Assembly (NCBI RefSeq): GCF_013912065.1
Contig: NZ_JACESA010000002.1
Span: 232,475-296,474 of the forward strand
Direction of reading: 5' to 3'
DNA from: Brevundimonas sp.
GTDB lineage: Bacteria; Pseudomonadota; Alphaproteobacteria; Caulobacterales; Caulobacteraceae
Length of the DNA stretch: 64,000 nucleotides
The notes under the pieces are model-generated. The model was not told the origin of the DNA and did not search any database. It worked only from the letters and a program-made list of their open reading frames with translations. Of this stretch, positions 31,522 to 40,880 are shown piece after piece. How positions within the stretch are numbered: position 1 is the stretch's first letter; each line of letters begins with the position of its first letter. The position numbers were made by a program, and so were the translations under genes.

Positions 31522-34011
31522 ATGGACGGTTTTGCAAAGGTCTTGGCGCGGTCCACGGGCGCGACCCGGGACACCCGGGAGCATCTGGTCGTCGTCGGCA
31601 ATGGCATGGCCGGCTGCCGGGCGGTGGAGGAAATTCTCGCGCGCGACGCAGACCGATACCGGGTGACCATCTTCGGGGCCGAACCCCATGTGAACTACAA
31701 CAGGATCATGTTGTCCCCCGTGCTGGCGGGCGAGAAGACCTTCGATCAGATCGTCATCAACGACCGCGCCTGGTACGCCGACAATGACATCGAACTGATC
31801 GTGTCGGATCCCGTCGAGGCGATCGATCGCGCCGCCCGGACCGTGACCGCGAAGTCAGGCCGCACCGTCGGCTATGATCGTCTGCTGATCGCCACCGGAT
31901 CGGACCCCTTCATCATCCCCGTGCCGGGTCACGACCTCGACGGCGTCATCAGCTTCCGCGACATGGCCGACGTCGACCGGATGGTCGCCGCCGCGCAGCA
32001 GGGCGGGGACGCGGTTGTCATCGGCGGCGGCCTTCTGGGCCTGGAGGCGGCGCACGGCTTGAGCCTGCGGGGCATGAAGGTGACGGTCATCCATCTGATG
32101 CCGAACCTGATGGAACGGCAGCTGGACGAGGCCGCCGGCTGGCTGCTGAAGTCGGCGCTGGAGGCCCGGGGGCAGACCATCCTGACCGGCGGCGATACGG
32201 CGGAGATCGTCGGCGACGTCGGCGTCGAGGGGGTGCGACTGAAGGACGGTCGGCTGATCCCGGCGTCCCTCGTCGTCATGGCGGTCGGCATCCGACCCAA
32301 TATAAGTCTAGCGCGTGCGGCCGGACTGGCCGTGGGGCGCGGCATTCATGTGGACGACCATATGGTCACCTCCGACCCGGCGGTTTTGGCCGTCGGAGAA
32401 TGCGTCGAACACGCCGGTCAGGTCTATGGCCTGGTCGCCCCCCTGTGGGACATGTGTCGCGCCCTGGCCGATGGACTGACGGATCGTCATACGGGCTATC
32501 GTGGCTCGGTGACCTCGACCAAGCTCAAGGTGTCCGGCATTGACGTGTTTTCCGCTGGGGATTTTTCGGGCGGCGAGGGGGCGCAGGACATCGTCCTGAG
32601 GGACGCGTCGCGCGGCGTCTACAAGCGGGTGGTGGTGCGCGAGGACCGGATCGCGGGCGCGGTCCTGTACGGCGACACCGCCGATGGCGGCTGGTATTTC
32701 GACCTGATGAAACGGGGCGAGGACATCTCGTCGGTCCGCGACATGCTGATCTTCGGTCAGGCCTTCGCCCTGGGAGGAGGGCCGCCGGACCCTAGGGCGG
32801 CCGTTGCAGCCCTCTCGGACGAAGCCGAGATCTGCGGCTGCAACGGCGTGTCCAAGAAGACGGTTGTCGCCGCAATCGAGGGCGGCGCGGCGACGCTGGA
32901 CGCCATTCGCGGCGGCTGCAAGGCGTCGGCCTCCTGCGGCTCCTGCACCGGTCTGGTGGAAACCCTGCTGGCGGTGACCCTGGGCGACGACTATGCGGGC
33001 GAGCGCGCCGTTCGGACCCTGTGCAAATGCACCAGCTTCGGTCACGACGACGTGCGTCGGGAGATCGTGGCCCAAGGGATGCGGACAATCCCTGAGGTCA
33101 TGCAAAGACTCCATTGGACGACGCCCGACGGCTGTTCGTCGTGCCGTCCGGCCTTGAATTATTATCTGCTGTGCGCCCTGCCCGGAGACTATGTGGACGA
33201 CCAGCAAAGCCGGTTCGTCAACGAACGTCTGCACGCCAATATCCAGAAGGACGGGACCTATTCGGTGGTGCCGCGGATGTGGGGCGGGGTCACCAATCCG
33301 CGCGAACTGCGCGCCATCGCCGATGTGGTCGAGAAATACGACGCCCCCCTGGTCAAGGTCACCGGCGGCCAGAGGCTGGATATCTTTGGCATCAAGAAGG
33401 AGGATCTGCCGGCGGTCTGGGCGGATCTGAACGCCGCAGGCATGGTGTCGGGCCACGCCTACGGCAAATCACTCCGCACGGTGAAGACCTGCGTCGGGTC
33501 GGACTGGTGCCGGTTCGGCACCCAGGACTCCACCGGTCTGGGCATCCAGGCCGAGCGCATGACCTGGGGCAGCTGGATGCCCCACAAGTTCAAGATCGCG
33601 GTGTCGGGCTGCCCCCGCAACTGCGCCGAGGCCACCATCAAGGATTTCGGCGTCATCTGCGTCGACAGCGGTTATGAACTCCATGTCGGGGGCAACGGCG
33701 GCATCCATGTTCGGGTCACCGATCTGTTGTGCAAGGTCGCGACCGAGGCCGAGGCGCTGCACTATTGCGCCGCCTTCATCCAGCTTTACCGCGAACAGGC
33801 CCGCTATCTCGAGCGCACCGCGCCCTGGATCGAACGCGTCGGACTGGAGTGGATCAAGGCCCGGATCGTCGAGGACGCCGAGGGGCGCGACGCCCTGGCC
33901 GCACGCTTCCTCTACGCCCAGAGCTTCAGCCAGGAGGATCCCTGGGCCGCACGAGTGAGCGGGGTCGATCGCGAACTTCACCAACCCCTGGTCCTGGCGG
34001 AGACGGCGTGA
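31522..34011 (+). CDS. nirB: NADH-dependent assimilatory nitrite reductase, large subunit
   Basis: From ATG 31522 the protein has 829 residues. N-terminal FAD and NADH domains (LVVVGNGMAGCRAVEEI, AVVIGGGLLGLEAAHGL) are followed by a BFD-like [2Fe-2S] region (CGCNGVSKKTVVAAI, CKASASCGSC). Two siroheme/4Fe-4S halves end in CVGSDWCRFG and VSGCPRNCAEA, which give the siroheme ligands. It reduces nitrite to ammonium in the cytoplasm. Frames starting before 31522 run inside the leader terminator and are not used. It overlaps nirD by one base (TGATG). A second BFD-like element with CSSCRP is present near the middle. Confidence 0.95.
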   Translation: MDGFAKVLARSTGATRDTREHLVVVGNGMAGCRAVEEILARDADRYRVTIFGAEPHVNYNRIMLSPVLAGEKTFDQIVINDRAWYADNDIELIVSDPVEAIDRAARTVTAKSGRTVGYDRLLIATGSDPFIIPVPGHDLDGVISFRDMADVDRMVAAAQQGGDAVVIGGGLLGLEAAHGLSLRGMKVTVIHLMPNLMERQLDEAAGWLLKSALEARGQTILTGGDTAEIVGDVGVEGVRLKDGRLIPASLVVMAVGIRPNISLARAAGLAVGRGIHVDDHMVTSDPAVLAVGECVEHAGQVYGLVAPLWDMCRALADGLTDRHTGYRGSVTSTKLKVSGIDVFSAGDFSGGEGAQDIVLRDASRGVYKRVVVREDRIAGAVLYGDTADGGWYFDLMKRGEDISSVRDMLIFGQAFALGGGPPDPRAAVAALSDEAEICGCNGVSKKTVVAAIEGGAATLDAIRGGCKASASCGSCTGLVETLLAVTLGDDYAGERAVRTLCKCTSFGHDDVRREIVAQGMRTIPEVMQRLHWTTPDGCSSCRPALNYYLLCALPGDYVDDQQSRFVNERLHANIQKDGTYSVVPRMWGGVTNPRELRAIADVVEKYDAPLVKVTGGQRLDIFGIKKEDLPAVWADLNAAGMVSGHAYGKSLRTVKTCVGSDWCRFGTQDSTGLGIQAERMTWGSWMPHKFKIAVSGCPRNCAEATIKDFGVICVDSGYELHVGGNGGIHVRVTDLLCKVATEAEALHYCAAFIQLYREQARYLERTAPWIERVGLEWIKARIVEDAEGRDALAARFLYAQSFSQEDPWAARVSGVDRELHQPLVLAETA

Positions 34012-34343
34012 TGCGGGCGGAGCGATGGATGGATGCGGGGGCCGTCGAGGAGATCCCCCTGCGCGGCGCCCGCACGGTTACGGTGGGTGAAGACGCGATC
34101 GCGGTGTTCCGCACAGGCGACGGCGCCGTCTTCGCCCTGATCGATCGTTGCCCCCACAAGGGTGGCCCGCTGAGCCAGGGTATCGTCCACGGCCACAGCG
34201 TCGCCTGCCCGCTGCACAACTGGAGCATCGCCCTGGCCACCGGCGAAGCGCAGGCGCCGGATCGCGGCTGCACCCCGACGATCCCGGTCAGGATCGAAGC
34301 CGGGCGGGTGCTGATTGCGACGTCCAGCCCGGTCCTCGCCTGA
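34011..34343 (+). CDS. nirD: Nitrite reductase small subunit with intact Rieske site
   Basis: The 110-residue protein is a Rieske-type ferredoxin fold: RCPHKGGPLSQG and ACPLHNWSI supply the Cys-x-His and Cys-x2-His ligands of a [2Fe-2S] cluster. E. coli NirD lacks these ligands, so this small subunit belongs to the Rieske-containing type. It is the partner of NirB. It starts in the nirB stop and ends two bases before the nasA GTG start. Confidence 0.9.
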   Translation: MRAERWMDAGAVEEIPLRGARTVTVGEDAIAVFRTGDGAVFALIDRCPHKGGPLSQGIVHGHSVACPLHNWSIALATGEAQAPDRGCTPTIPVRIEAGRVLIATSSPVLA

Positions 34344-34344
34344 G

Positions 34345-36915
34345 GTGACCCGGCCCGTCTGCACCACCTGTCCCTATTGCGGCGTCGGCTGCGGCGTGGT
34401 CGCGCGCGTCACGGGCGAGCGCACGGTGGACATCGCGGGCGACCGCGACCACCCCGCCAATAGGGGGCGGCTGTGTTCCAAGGGCACACATCTGGGCGAG
34501 ACGGTCGGACTGAACGGCAGGCTGCTGCACCCGATGATCGGCGACCGGCGCGCCGCCTGGGACGAGGCGCTGGATCTGGTGGCGGACCGTTTCGCGACCG
34601 CCGTCGCCGAGCACGGCCCTGACAGCGTCGGCTTCTATGTCTCGGGCCAGCTTCTGACCGAGGACTATTATGTGGCCAACAAGCTGATGAAGGGGTTTAT
34701 CGGCTCGGCCAATATCGACACCAATTCAAGACTTTGCATGTCCAGCGCGGTGTCGGCTCATCTGCGGGCCTTCGGCGAGGACGTCGTGCCGGCCTGTTAC
34801 GAGGACCTGGAGGCGGCCGATCTGATCGTGCTGGTCGGCTCCAACACCGCCTGGTGCCATCCCGTGGTCTGGCAAAGGATCGAGGCGGCCCGGTCGCGAA
34901 GCGGCGTCAAGCTTGTCGTCATCGATCCGCGCCGCACCGAGACCGCTGAGATGGCGGATCTGCATCTGCCCCTTCGCGCCGGAACAGACGTCAGACTTTT
35001 CAACAGTCTTCTGGCGGCGCTTCGTGCACGAGGGCAGGTCGATGAGGCCTATATCGCGGCCCATGTCCTCACCGCTGAAGGCTTTTGGGAGGGGATTGCG
35101 GAGGACGCGGACCCGGGCGCCGCCGCGGCGGCCTGCGGTCTCGATCCTGTCGTCCTCGACGCCTTCTTCGATCTGGCGGCCCGTCATCCCCGCACCGTCA
35201 CCCTGTTCAGTCAGGGCGTGAACCAGTCGACCCAGGGCGCCGACAAGGCCAACGCCATCATCAATTTTCATCTGGCGACCGGTCGGATCGGAAAGCCCGG
35301 CGCGGCGCCCTTCTCCATCACCGGACAACCGAACGCCATGGGCGGGCGCGAGGTCGGGGGGCTGGCCTCCACCCTGGCCGCCCATATGGATTTCGCCGAG
35401 GACCATCGGGATCGCGTCGGGCGGTTCTGGGGCGCCCCGGCCCTGGCGGCCGTCCCCGGATTGAAGGCCGTGGATCTGTTCCGGGCCGCCGGCGACGGTC
35501 GGCTCAAGGCCCTGTGGATTATGGCCACCAATCCGGCCGTCAGCATGCCCGACGCCGGCGCGGTCCGCGACGCCCTGGCGGCCTGTCCCTTCGTCGTCGT
35601 CTCGGACGTGATGGCCGACACCGACACCGGCCGCCTGGCCCATGTGCGGTTCCCTGCGGCGGCCTGGGGGGAGAAAGACGGGACGGTCACCAACTCCGAG
35701 CGCATGATCAGCCGCCAGAGACCTTTCTTCCCTCCGCCGGGCGAGGCGCGGCCCGACTGGCGGACCCTCGCGGACGTGGGGCGTCGGATGGGGCACGGGT
35801 CCGGTTTCGCCTGGACCACGCCGGCCGAGGTGTTCGACGAACATTGCCGACTGACCGCCTTCGAGAACGACGGGCGTCGGCGTCTGGACCTGTCGCCGCT
35901 GATCGGCCTGGAGGCGGCGGCCTATGACCGGATGACGCCCGTCCGTTGGGGCGCCGATCGCGTCTTCGCGGACGGTTCTTTTTCGACGCCGGACGGCCGG
36001 GCCCGTCTGGTGGCGGTGCGCCAACAGCCGCTGGTGAACCACGACCTGATCCTGAACACCGGACGCTATCGGGATCAGTGGCATACGATGAGCCGCACCG
36101 GATTGTCGCCGCGCCTGTCCCAGCACCGTCGCGAACCCCTGGTCGAGCTACACCCCGACGACGCGGCGCGGTTCGGCCTGGCTGACGGGGATCTGGCCGT
36201 CGTGCGGACGGCGCAGGGCGAGAGCGTCTTCCGTCTTGCAATCACCGACGCCCAGAGACCGGGCGAGGCCTTCGCGCCGATCCACTGGACGGACCGGACG
36301 GCGTCGGGGGGGCGGACGGGGCGGCTGGCCGATCCTGCGGCGGACCCCGTGTCGGGCCAGCCGGGGTTCAAACGAACGGCCATGACCGTGACCCGGCTTC
36401 ACACCGACTGGCGCGCCTTCTTGATCCTGCGGGGGGAGACCGGGGTTCAGCCGGACTGTGTCTGGTGGGCGGCGGTGACGGCCCCCGGCGGCCGACTGTT
36501 CGAACTGGCGGGGAACGGCGATCCGCACGCCCTGGAGGCCCTGCTGCCGGACGGGGAGCGGATGACGGCCGTGGACCCGGCGCGCGGGACCTTGCGGATC
36601 GGCGTCCTGAAGGACGGGCGGCTTCAGGGCGCGCTGTTTGTCGCGCGCGACGGGCGACTTCCGGCGCGGGACTGGCTGCTGGCCCAGCTGTCGGAGACGG
36701 TTGAGACCGCCGGGCTCCTGGCCGGGCGAGCGCCGGGGGCGGCCGTGGATCGCGGGCCGGTCGTCTGCGCCTGTTTCGACGTGGGCGCCCGGACCATCCT
36801 GACCGCCATCGCCGAACAGGGGCTGACGAGCGTGGCCGAGGTCGGCGCGGCCCTGTCCGCCGGCTCCAACTGCGGCTCGTGCCGCCCCGCCATCGCCAGA
36901 CTGCTTGCCGCCTAG
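34345..36915 (+). CDS. nasA: Assimilatory nitrate reductase, molybdopterin catalytic subunit
   Basis: From GTG 34345 the protein has 856 residues. It begins TRPVCTTCPYCGVGCGV with four Cys plus RLCSKG for the N-terminal [4Fe-4S] cluster. Molybdopterin oxidoreductase domains (NTAWCHPVVW, VIDPRRTETAEMADLHL, HFATGRIGK-like segment) and a molydopterin dinucleotide-binding domain follow (ILNTGRYRDQWHTMSRT). At the C-terminus a BFD-like [2Fe-2S] domain has CACFDVG and NCGSCRPAI. It reduces nitrate to nitrite in the cytoplasm, next to NirBD in one operon under NasT control. Electrons may come from a ferredoxin or a diaphorase not present here. Confidence 0.94.
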   Translation: MTRPVCTTCPYCGVGCGVVARVTGERTVDIAGDRDHPANRGRLCSKGTHLGETVGLNGRLLHPMIGDRRAAWDEALDLVADRFATAVAEHGPDSVGFYVSGQLLTEDYYVANKLMKGFIGSANIDTNSRLCMSSAVSAHLRAFGEDVVPACYEDLEAADLIVLVGSNTAWCHPVVWQRIEAARSRSGVKLVVIDPRRTETAEMADLHLPLRAGTDVRLFNSLLAALRARGQVDEAYIAAHVLTAEGFWEGIAEDADPGAAAAACGLDPVVLDAFFDLAARHPRTVTLFSQGVNQSTQGADKANAIINFHLATGRIGKPGAAPFSITGQPNAMGGREVGGLASTLAAHMDFAEDHRDRVGRFWGAPALAAVPGLKAVDLFRAAGDGRLKALWIMATNPAVSMPDAGAVRDALAACPFVVVSDVMADTDTGRLAHVRFPAAAWGEKDGTVTNSERMISRQRPFFPPPGEARPDWRTLADVGRRMGHGSGFAWTTPAEVFDEHCRLTAFENDGRRRLDLSPLIGLEAAAYDRMTPVRWGADRVFADGSFSTPDGRARLVAVRQQPLVNHDLILNTGRYRDQWHTMSRTGLSPRLSQHRREPLVELHPDDAARFGLADGDLAVVRTAQGESVFRLAITDAQRPGEAFAPIHWTDRTASGGRTGRLADPAADPVSGQPGFKRTAMTVTRLHTDWRAFLILRGETGVQPDCVWWAAVTAPGGRLFELAGNGDPHALEALLPDGERMTAVDPARGTLRIGVLKDGRLQGALFVARDGRLPARDWLLAQLSETVETAGLLAGRAPGAAVDRGPVVCACFDVGARTILTAIAEQGLTSVAEVGAALSAGSNCGSCRPAIARLLAA

Positions 36916-36929
36916 GAGGGCGACCGTCC

Positions 36930-37778
36930 ATGACCCGCACAGATCCGTCTCACGCCGCCTTTCCCCGTCGAACCTCTATCAAGGCCGGCGGGTCCATCGG
37001 GGGCGAGGTCTGGCTGGTCGGAGCCGGGCCGGGCGATCCCGACCTGATCACCCGACAGGCCGAACGCCTGATCCGCGCCGCCGACGTCGTCTTTTATGAC
37101 GCCCTGGTCGGGCCGGGGGTTCTGGCGCTCATTCCCGATGCGGTCGAACGCGTTTGCGTGGGCAAGCGGGCCGGCGCCCATTCCAAGCCCCAGGGCGGCA
37201 TCAACGATCTGCTGCTGGCGGCCGCCCTGGCAGGCCGACGGGTGGTGCGGCTGAAGGGCGGCGACCCGTCGATGTTCGGCCGGTCCGCCGAGGAAATGGC
37301 TCATCTTCAGGCGCATGGGGTGCGCGTCCATGTGGCGCCGGGGGTTACGACGGCCAGCGCCGCCGCCGCCCGCGCCGGCGTCTCTCTGACCTTGAGGGGC
37401 GTGGCGCGGCGGGTTCAGTTCGTCACAGCCCATGCCCGCGCCGGAGAAGCCCTCGACATGGACTGGGCCGCGCTCGCCGATCCCAGCGCCACCCTGGCCG
37501 TCTATATGGGACGAGCCGCCGCGCCGGAACTGAAGCGGCGCCTGATGGCGGAGGGCATGGCGGGAGATACGCCCGTGCTGGTCGCCGTCAATGTCAGCCT
37601 GGCGGACGAGAAACTGCTGTTCACGCGGTTGGACCTGTTGCCCCTGACCGTCGGCGCCCTGGCGGAGGACGCGCCGACCCTGATGCTGATCGGCCAGGCC
37701 GTTGGTCGGCAAGCCGCTGTGGCGGAAACGCCCGTCGGCGCCGACGTCGCCGCAGCCGGTTCGGCGCGGCCGTGGTGA
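36930..37778 (+). CDS. cobA: Uroporphyrinogen III C-methyltransferase
   Basis: The protein has 282 residues from ATG 36930 behind a strong TAGGAGGG site. It carries WLVGAGPGDPDLITRQAERLI, VVRLKGGDPSMFGR and VAPGVTTASAAAARAG, all SUMT blocks. It makes precorrin-2, the branch point to siroheme and cobalamin. It serves NirB through the siroheme synthase at 28523, whose own methyltransferase part is truncated. It can also feed B12 needed by NrdJ. It is the last gene of the nirB operon and converges with mobA. Confidence 0.93.
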   Translation: MTRTDPSHAAFPRRTSIKAGGSIGGEVWLVGAGPGDPDLITRQAERLIRAADVVFYDALVGPGVLALIPDAVERVCVGKRAGAHSKPQGGINDLLLAAALAGRRVVRLKGGDPSMFGRSAEEMAHLQAHGVRVHVAPGVTTASAAAARAGVSLTLRGVARRVQFVTAHARAGEALDMDWAALADPSATLAVYMGRAAAPELKRRLMAEGMAGDTPVLVAVNVSLADEKLLFTRLDLLPLTVGALAEDAPTLMLIGQAVGRQAAVAETPVGADVAAAGSARPW

Positions 37779-37799
37779 CCGACCGTGTGTCCGTCTGGA

Positions 37800-38393
37800 T
37801 CAGCCGTGTTCGGGCAGGGCGGCTTCAGCCAGGGCCAGGTCGTCAATCGTATTGATGTTCACGAAGGCGTCGTCGTCCTCCGCAGGCCAGTCCACGATGA
37901 CGCGGCCCACGGCCTCGCTGAGGCCCTGCAGGGACAGCCGGCCCTCGTCGGCCCGGCGCCTTAGGACCGTGACGGCGGTGGTGCGCCACAGAGCACAGAC
38001 CGGATGAAGCCGGCCCCCGCTTGCGGCCACGGCCACGCCCGACTCGGCCGTCAGGGCGGACTGGAGCCGCGATAGCAGATCGCCCGGCACGCGGGGCATG
38101 TCGCAAGCCAGGGTCAGAACCTGGTCGAAGCCGGCGTCCGCCGCCCAGACCAGGGCCGCGAACAGGCCCGCCAGGGGGCCGTCGATATCCGGCGCGTCGA
38201 GCACGATCGTCTCGACGAAACCGTCCGCCTGAGCGGGATCGCGCACCACCAGGATCACCGTCCCGGCCAGGGCGTGAGCCTTGTTCAGCGCATGGTCGAG
38301 CAGGCGCAGCCCGTTCAGCCGCCGACGCGGCTTGTCGCCCCCCATTCTTCGGCCGGCCCCGCCGGCCAGGACCGCGACAACGACGGGGCTCAT
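37800..38393 (-). CDS. mobA: Molybdenum cofactor guanylyltransferase
   Basis: The 197-residue nucleotidyltransferase has VAVLAGGAGRRMGGDKP (GTP-binding loop) and TLACDMPRVP (metal site). It attaches GMP to molybdenum cofactor to make the bis-MGD form used by NarG and NasA. The gene overlaps the carbonic anhydrase upstream (ATGA) and is the last gene of the narK1 operon. Cofactor maturation is thereby tied to reductase expression. Confidence 0.92.
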   Translation of the reverse strand: MSPVVVAVLAGGAGRRMGGDKPRRRLNGLRLLDHALNKAHALAGTVILVVRDPAQADGFVETIVLDAPDIDGPLAGLFAALVWAADAGFDQVLTLACDMPRVPGDLLSRLQSALTAESGVAVAASGGRLHPVCALWRTTAVTVLRRRADEGRLSLQGLSEAVGRVIVDWPAEDDDAFVNINTIDDLALAEAALPEHG

Positions 38394-39073
38394 GGGACCT
38401 CGCGCGGACGGGGCCGGGGCGGCTTGGCGCGCCGGGTGCGAGGCACGAGCGCCGGCGGCGCGGTCAGACTTGCGGCCTCGGCGGGACTGCTGACCGTCGT
38501 CTCGAGATCGCGCACCAGTCCGTCGCGTATGGAATAGATCCAGCCGTGAATCGACAAGACCTGGCCGCGTCGCCAGGCGTCGGTGACGAAGGGATTGCGC
38601 GACAGAGCACGGACCTGAGCCAGGACGTTCTTCTCGCAGATGAAGTTCACGCGGGTCTCGGCGTCATGGATGGCCTCTAGGTCTGTGGCGTGGTCCTCGC
38701 ACAGTCTCTGGACGCGTTGCATCCAATGATCGAGCACCCCGTGCCTCTGGCCGTCGAGTACGGCGCGAACCCCGCCGCACCCGTAATGGCCGCAGACGAT
38801 GATATGCCGGACCTTCAGGGACTCCAGGGCGAACTGGAGTACGGCGAGCAGGTTCATGTCCTGGGCCGGCGCCAGATTGGCGACATTGCGATGGACGAAC
38901 AGTTCGCCCGGCTGCAGTCCGACCACCTCATTGGCGGGCACCCGGCTGTCGGAGCAGCCGATCCAAAGATATTCCGGCGACTGTTGCGCCGACAGGCGAC
39001 GGAAATACTCTGGATCCAGTCGGGTTCGCGTCGCCGCCCAAGCCAGATTGTTGCGAAGCAGATCCTCGATCAT
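38390..39073 (-). CDS. Beta-class carbonic anhydrase
   Basis: The 227-residue protein has the zinc site Cys40, Asp42, Arg44 (IGCSDSRVP) and His96, Cys99 (CGHYGCGG). It interconverts CO2 and bicarbonate in the cytoplasm. A basic Pro/Arg-rich tail of about 25 residues follows the domain. It overlaps both neighbours by ATGA, so it is translated with the hemerythrin protein and mobA. Nitrate respiration consumes protons and produces CO2, so pH or bicarbonate control is a plausible reason for its place here, as an inference. Confidence 0.92.
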   Translation of the reverse strand: MIEDLLRNNLAWAATRTRLDPEYFRRLSAQQSPEYLWIGCSDSRVPANEVVGLQPGELFVHRNVANLAPAQDMNLLAVLQFALESLKVRHIIVCGHYGCGGVRAVLDGQRHGVLDHWMQRVQRLCEDHATDLEAIHDAETRVNFICEKNVLAQVRALSRNPFVTDAWRRGQVLSIHGWIYSIRDGLVRDLETTVSSPAEAASLTAPPALVPRTRRAKPPRPRPREVP

Positions 39074-39651
39074 GATGCGGTCTCGCCCATGGGCGTCTCC
39101 AGCAGGACGCCCCGGCGCGCCGCAATACGGATGCTGAGCGATCGGAGGTCCGCCGCCGTCAGCCGCAGGCGGGCAATGGGCAGGACCACGGCGTTCTCCA
39201 GCGCAATATGGCGACGTTCACGCGCGGCGAAATCGACGAACAGCTGTCGCGTCTGCAAATCATGGCCAGGCGCCCGACCGTCCATCAAGGCCTTTTGCAG
39301 CCGGTCGATCAAGGTCTGCGCGTGGGTCAGGTCGTCGCGATGTTCGGCGGACAGGGCGCCCAGGACCGCGTCGAGTTCGTCGGCGGGCTGACACCGCCGA
39401 CGCAGCAGCGGAAAAAGGTCGTCCTCCTCGTCGATGACGTGCAGCGGCATGTCGTGGCGCAGGAAGTCCAGGATTTCCTGCGCCTCGTCGCCCAGCAGGA
39501 CGGTCGCGGTTCCGACGCGCTCGATCAGTTGGCAGAGCTGGCGATGGCGATAGTGTTCGGCGAACAACCAGTTCAACGGTTCATGGACCAGCTCGGGAGG
39601 CAGCCGTTCGATCAGAGAGGTCTGGCTTGTCCGCGCGTCCTGTCCCGTCAT
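39070..39651 (-). CDS. Hemerythrin-domain protein in the nar operon
   Basis: From MTGQDARTSQ the protein has 193 residues with the His/Glu pattern of hemerythrin HHE domains: LFAEHYRHRQLC, MPLHVIDEEDDLFPLL, LSAEHRDDL and RERRHIALENAVVLP. These bind a di-iron centre that can hold oxygen or NO. It lies between the porin and the carbonic anhydrase and overlaps the latter. A role in NO or oxygen sensing or iron-sulfur repair is likely. The first 23 codons of a longer frame are rejected because they overlap the porin end. Confidence 0.85.
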   Translation of the reverse strand: MTGQDARTSQTSLIERLPPELVHEPLNWLFAEHYRHRQLCQLIERVGTATVLLGDEAQEILDFLRHDMPLHVIDEEDDLFPLLRRRCQPADELDAVLGALSAEHRDDLTHAQTLIDRLQKALMDGRAPGHDLQTRQLFVDFAARERRHIALENAVVLPIARLRLTAADLRSLSIRIAARRGVLLETPMGETAS

Positions 39652-39655
39652 GGAT

Positions 39656-40879
39656 CTAGAACCGGTAGTCGACGGCGGCCCAGACCTTGTCGCGGTCGGC
39701 GAAGGCGACCTGGCTTCCATCGAAATGGGCGGCCTTCACCTCCAGCGCCCACCGCGCGTCCAGCGTCAGTCTGGCCGATACGTCGAGCTCCCGGCCGTAG
39801 CGGACCGAGGCGTCTGCGTCCTGGAAGTCGCGCCAGGCGGCGGTCAAGACGGCGCTGCGTCCCAGCGGCGGTCGGGCCACTGTGTAGCTGATGGTGGCGG
39901 AAACGTCGCGCAGACCGTTGGGAGGCGTGGTCAGAAAGACGTCGGCCCAGCCCTGGAAGGCGTGCAGGGTGGCCAGGGGCGTCTGGAAGGCCTGGACGCC
40001 GTCGCCATCCAACCGCTCGAGCGCCAGCGTTCCCGTCACAGGGCCGCGCTTTAGTCCTGCGGAGATCTGCCCGTAATCGAGATCGAACCGGGCTGGATTG
40101 GCGCCGTATTCCGACTGGCGGGCGTATTCGAGGGCGTAAAGGGCAGACCATTCAGGAGACAGGGGCCGGCTCCCTTCCAGTCGTGCGCCCCAGGTCGCCG
40201 AGGATTGAGCGGGCGCGTCGGCGAAGTCCAGTAGATAGCCATAGGTCGTGAGCCGTCCCGCCGGAGTGGGGGCCTCGATATTGATCAAATGACTGTCCGA
40301 GCGCCATTCCCCGACAGGGCTGTCGTCGCCGAAGACGCGATGAACCTTGTCGATCCAGGCCCAGGTGACGGTCAGGGGCTCGAACGCCTTGGTCGTCACC
40401 TTGACGGCGTCGAATGTCTGTTCGTTCTGGCGGAAACCGACATTCCCGACGAAGCGGGCGGCGCCGAGCACGATCCGCTGGCGGCCGAAGACCACCTCGG
40501 TGTCGGGCAGGCCGGTCCAGGCGATCTGCAGCCGGTTCAGCTCAAGGGCCTCCGGATCGCCCACGACCGCTCGGTGCGCAGGGCCGTGGATCGTGTCGTT
40601 ATAGTCGTCGACCAAGGCGGTGACCGCCTCGCCCTCGACCAACAGGCGAAAGCCCGAATAGACCGGACTTCGCCAGCCGAGGCGCGCGCGCAGGGTCAAG
40701 GCCGTGGCGTCGTCGAGCCCGTCTTGGCCGACGTCTTCATAGCGCAGGCGGCTATCGAACAGGATGTCGCCCGCCGGACTGGAGGCGGCCGCCGCTGCTG
40801 CGGGGGACTGGGCCTGCGCCACGGCGGGCGCCGCCGTCATCAGCAGGCCGACGGCCCAGGCGCGTCCGGTCAAAGCCAT
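39656..40879 (-). CDS. Outer-membrane porin of the alginate-export (AlgE) family
   Basis: The 407-residue protein has a signal peptide (MALTGRAWAVGLLMTAAPAV, cut after AQAQ) and alternating aromatic/polar strands of a barrel ending in AAVDYRF. The FGRQRIVLGAARFVGNVGFRQNEQTFDAV segment is a family hallmark. Members were named for alginate export, but many sit in anion-transport contexts. In the nar operon it could let nitrate and nitrite through the outer membrane. That is inference from position. Confidence 0.85.
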   Translation of the reverse strand: MALTGRAWAVGLLMTAAPAVAQAQSPAAAAAASSPAGDILFDSRLRYEDVGQDGLDDATALTLRARLGWRSPVYSGFRLLVEGEAVTALVDDYNDTIHGPAHRAVVGDPEALELNRLQIAWTGLPDTEVVFGRQRIVLGAARFVGNVGFRQNEQTFDAVKVTTKAFEPLTVTWAWIDKVHRVFGDDSPVGEWRSDSHLINIEAPTPAGRLTTYGYLLDFADAPAQSSATWGARLEGSRPLSPEWSALYALEYARQSEYGANPARFDLDYGQISAGLKRGPVTGTLALERLDGDGVQAFQTPLATLHAFQGWADVFLTTPPNGLRDVSATISYTVARPPLGRSAVLTAAWRDFQDADASVRYGRELDVSARLTLDARWALEVKAAHFDGSQVAFADRDKVWAAVDYRF

Positions 40880-40880
40880 G

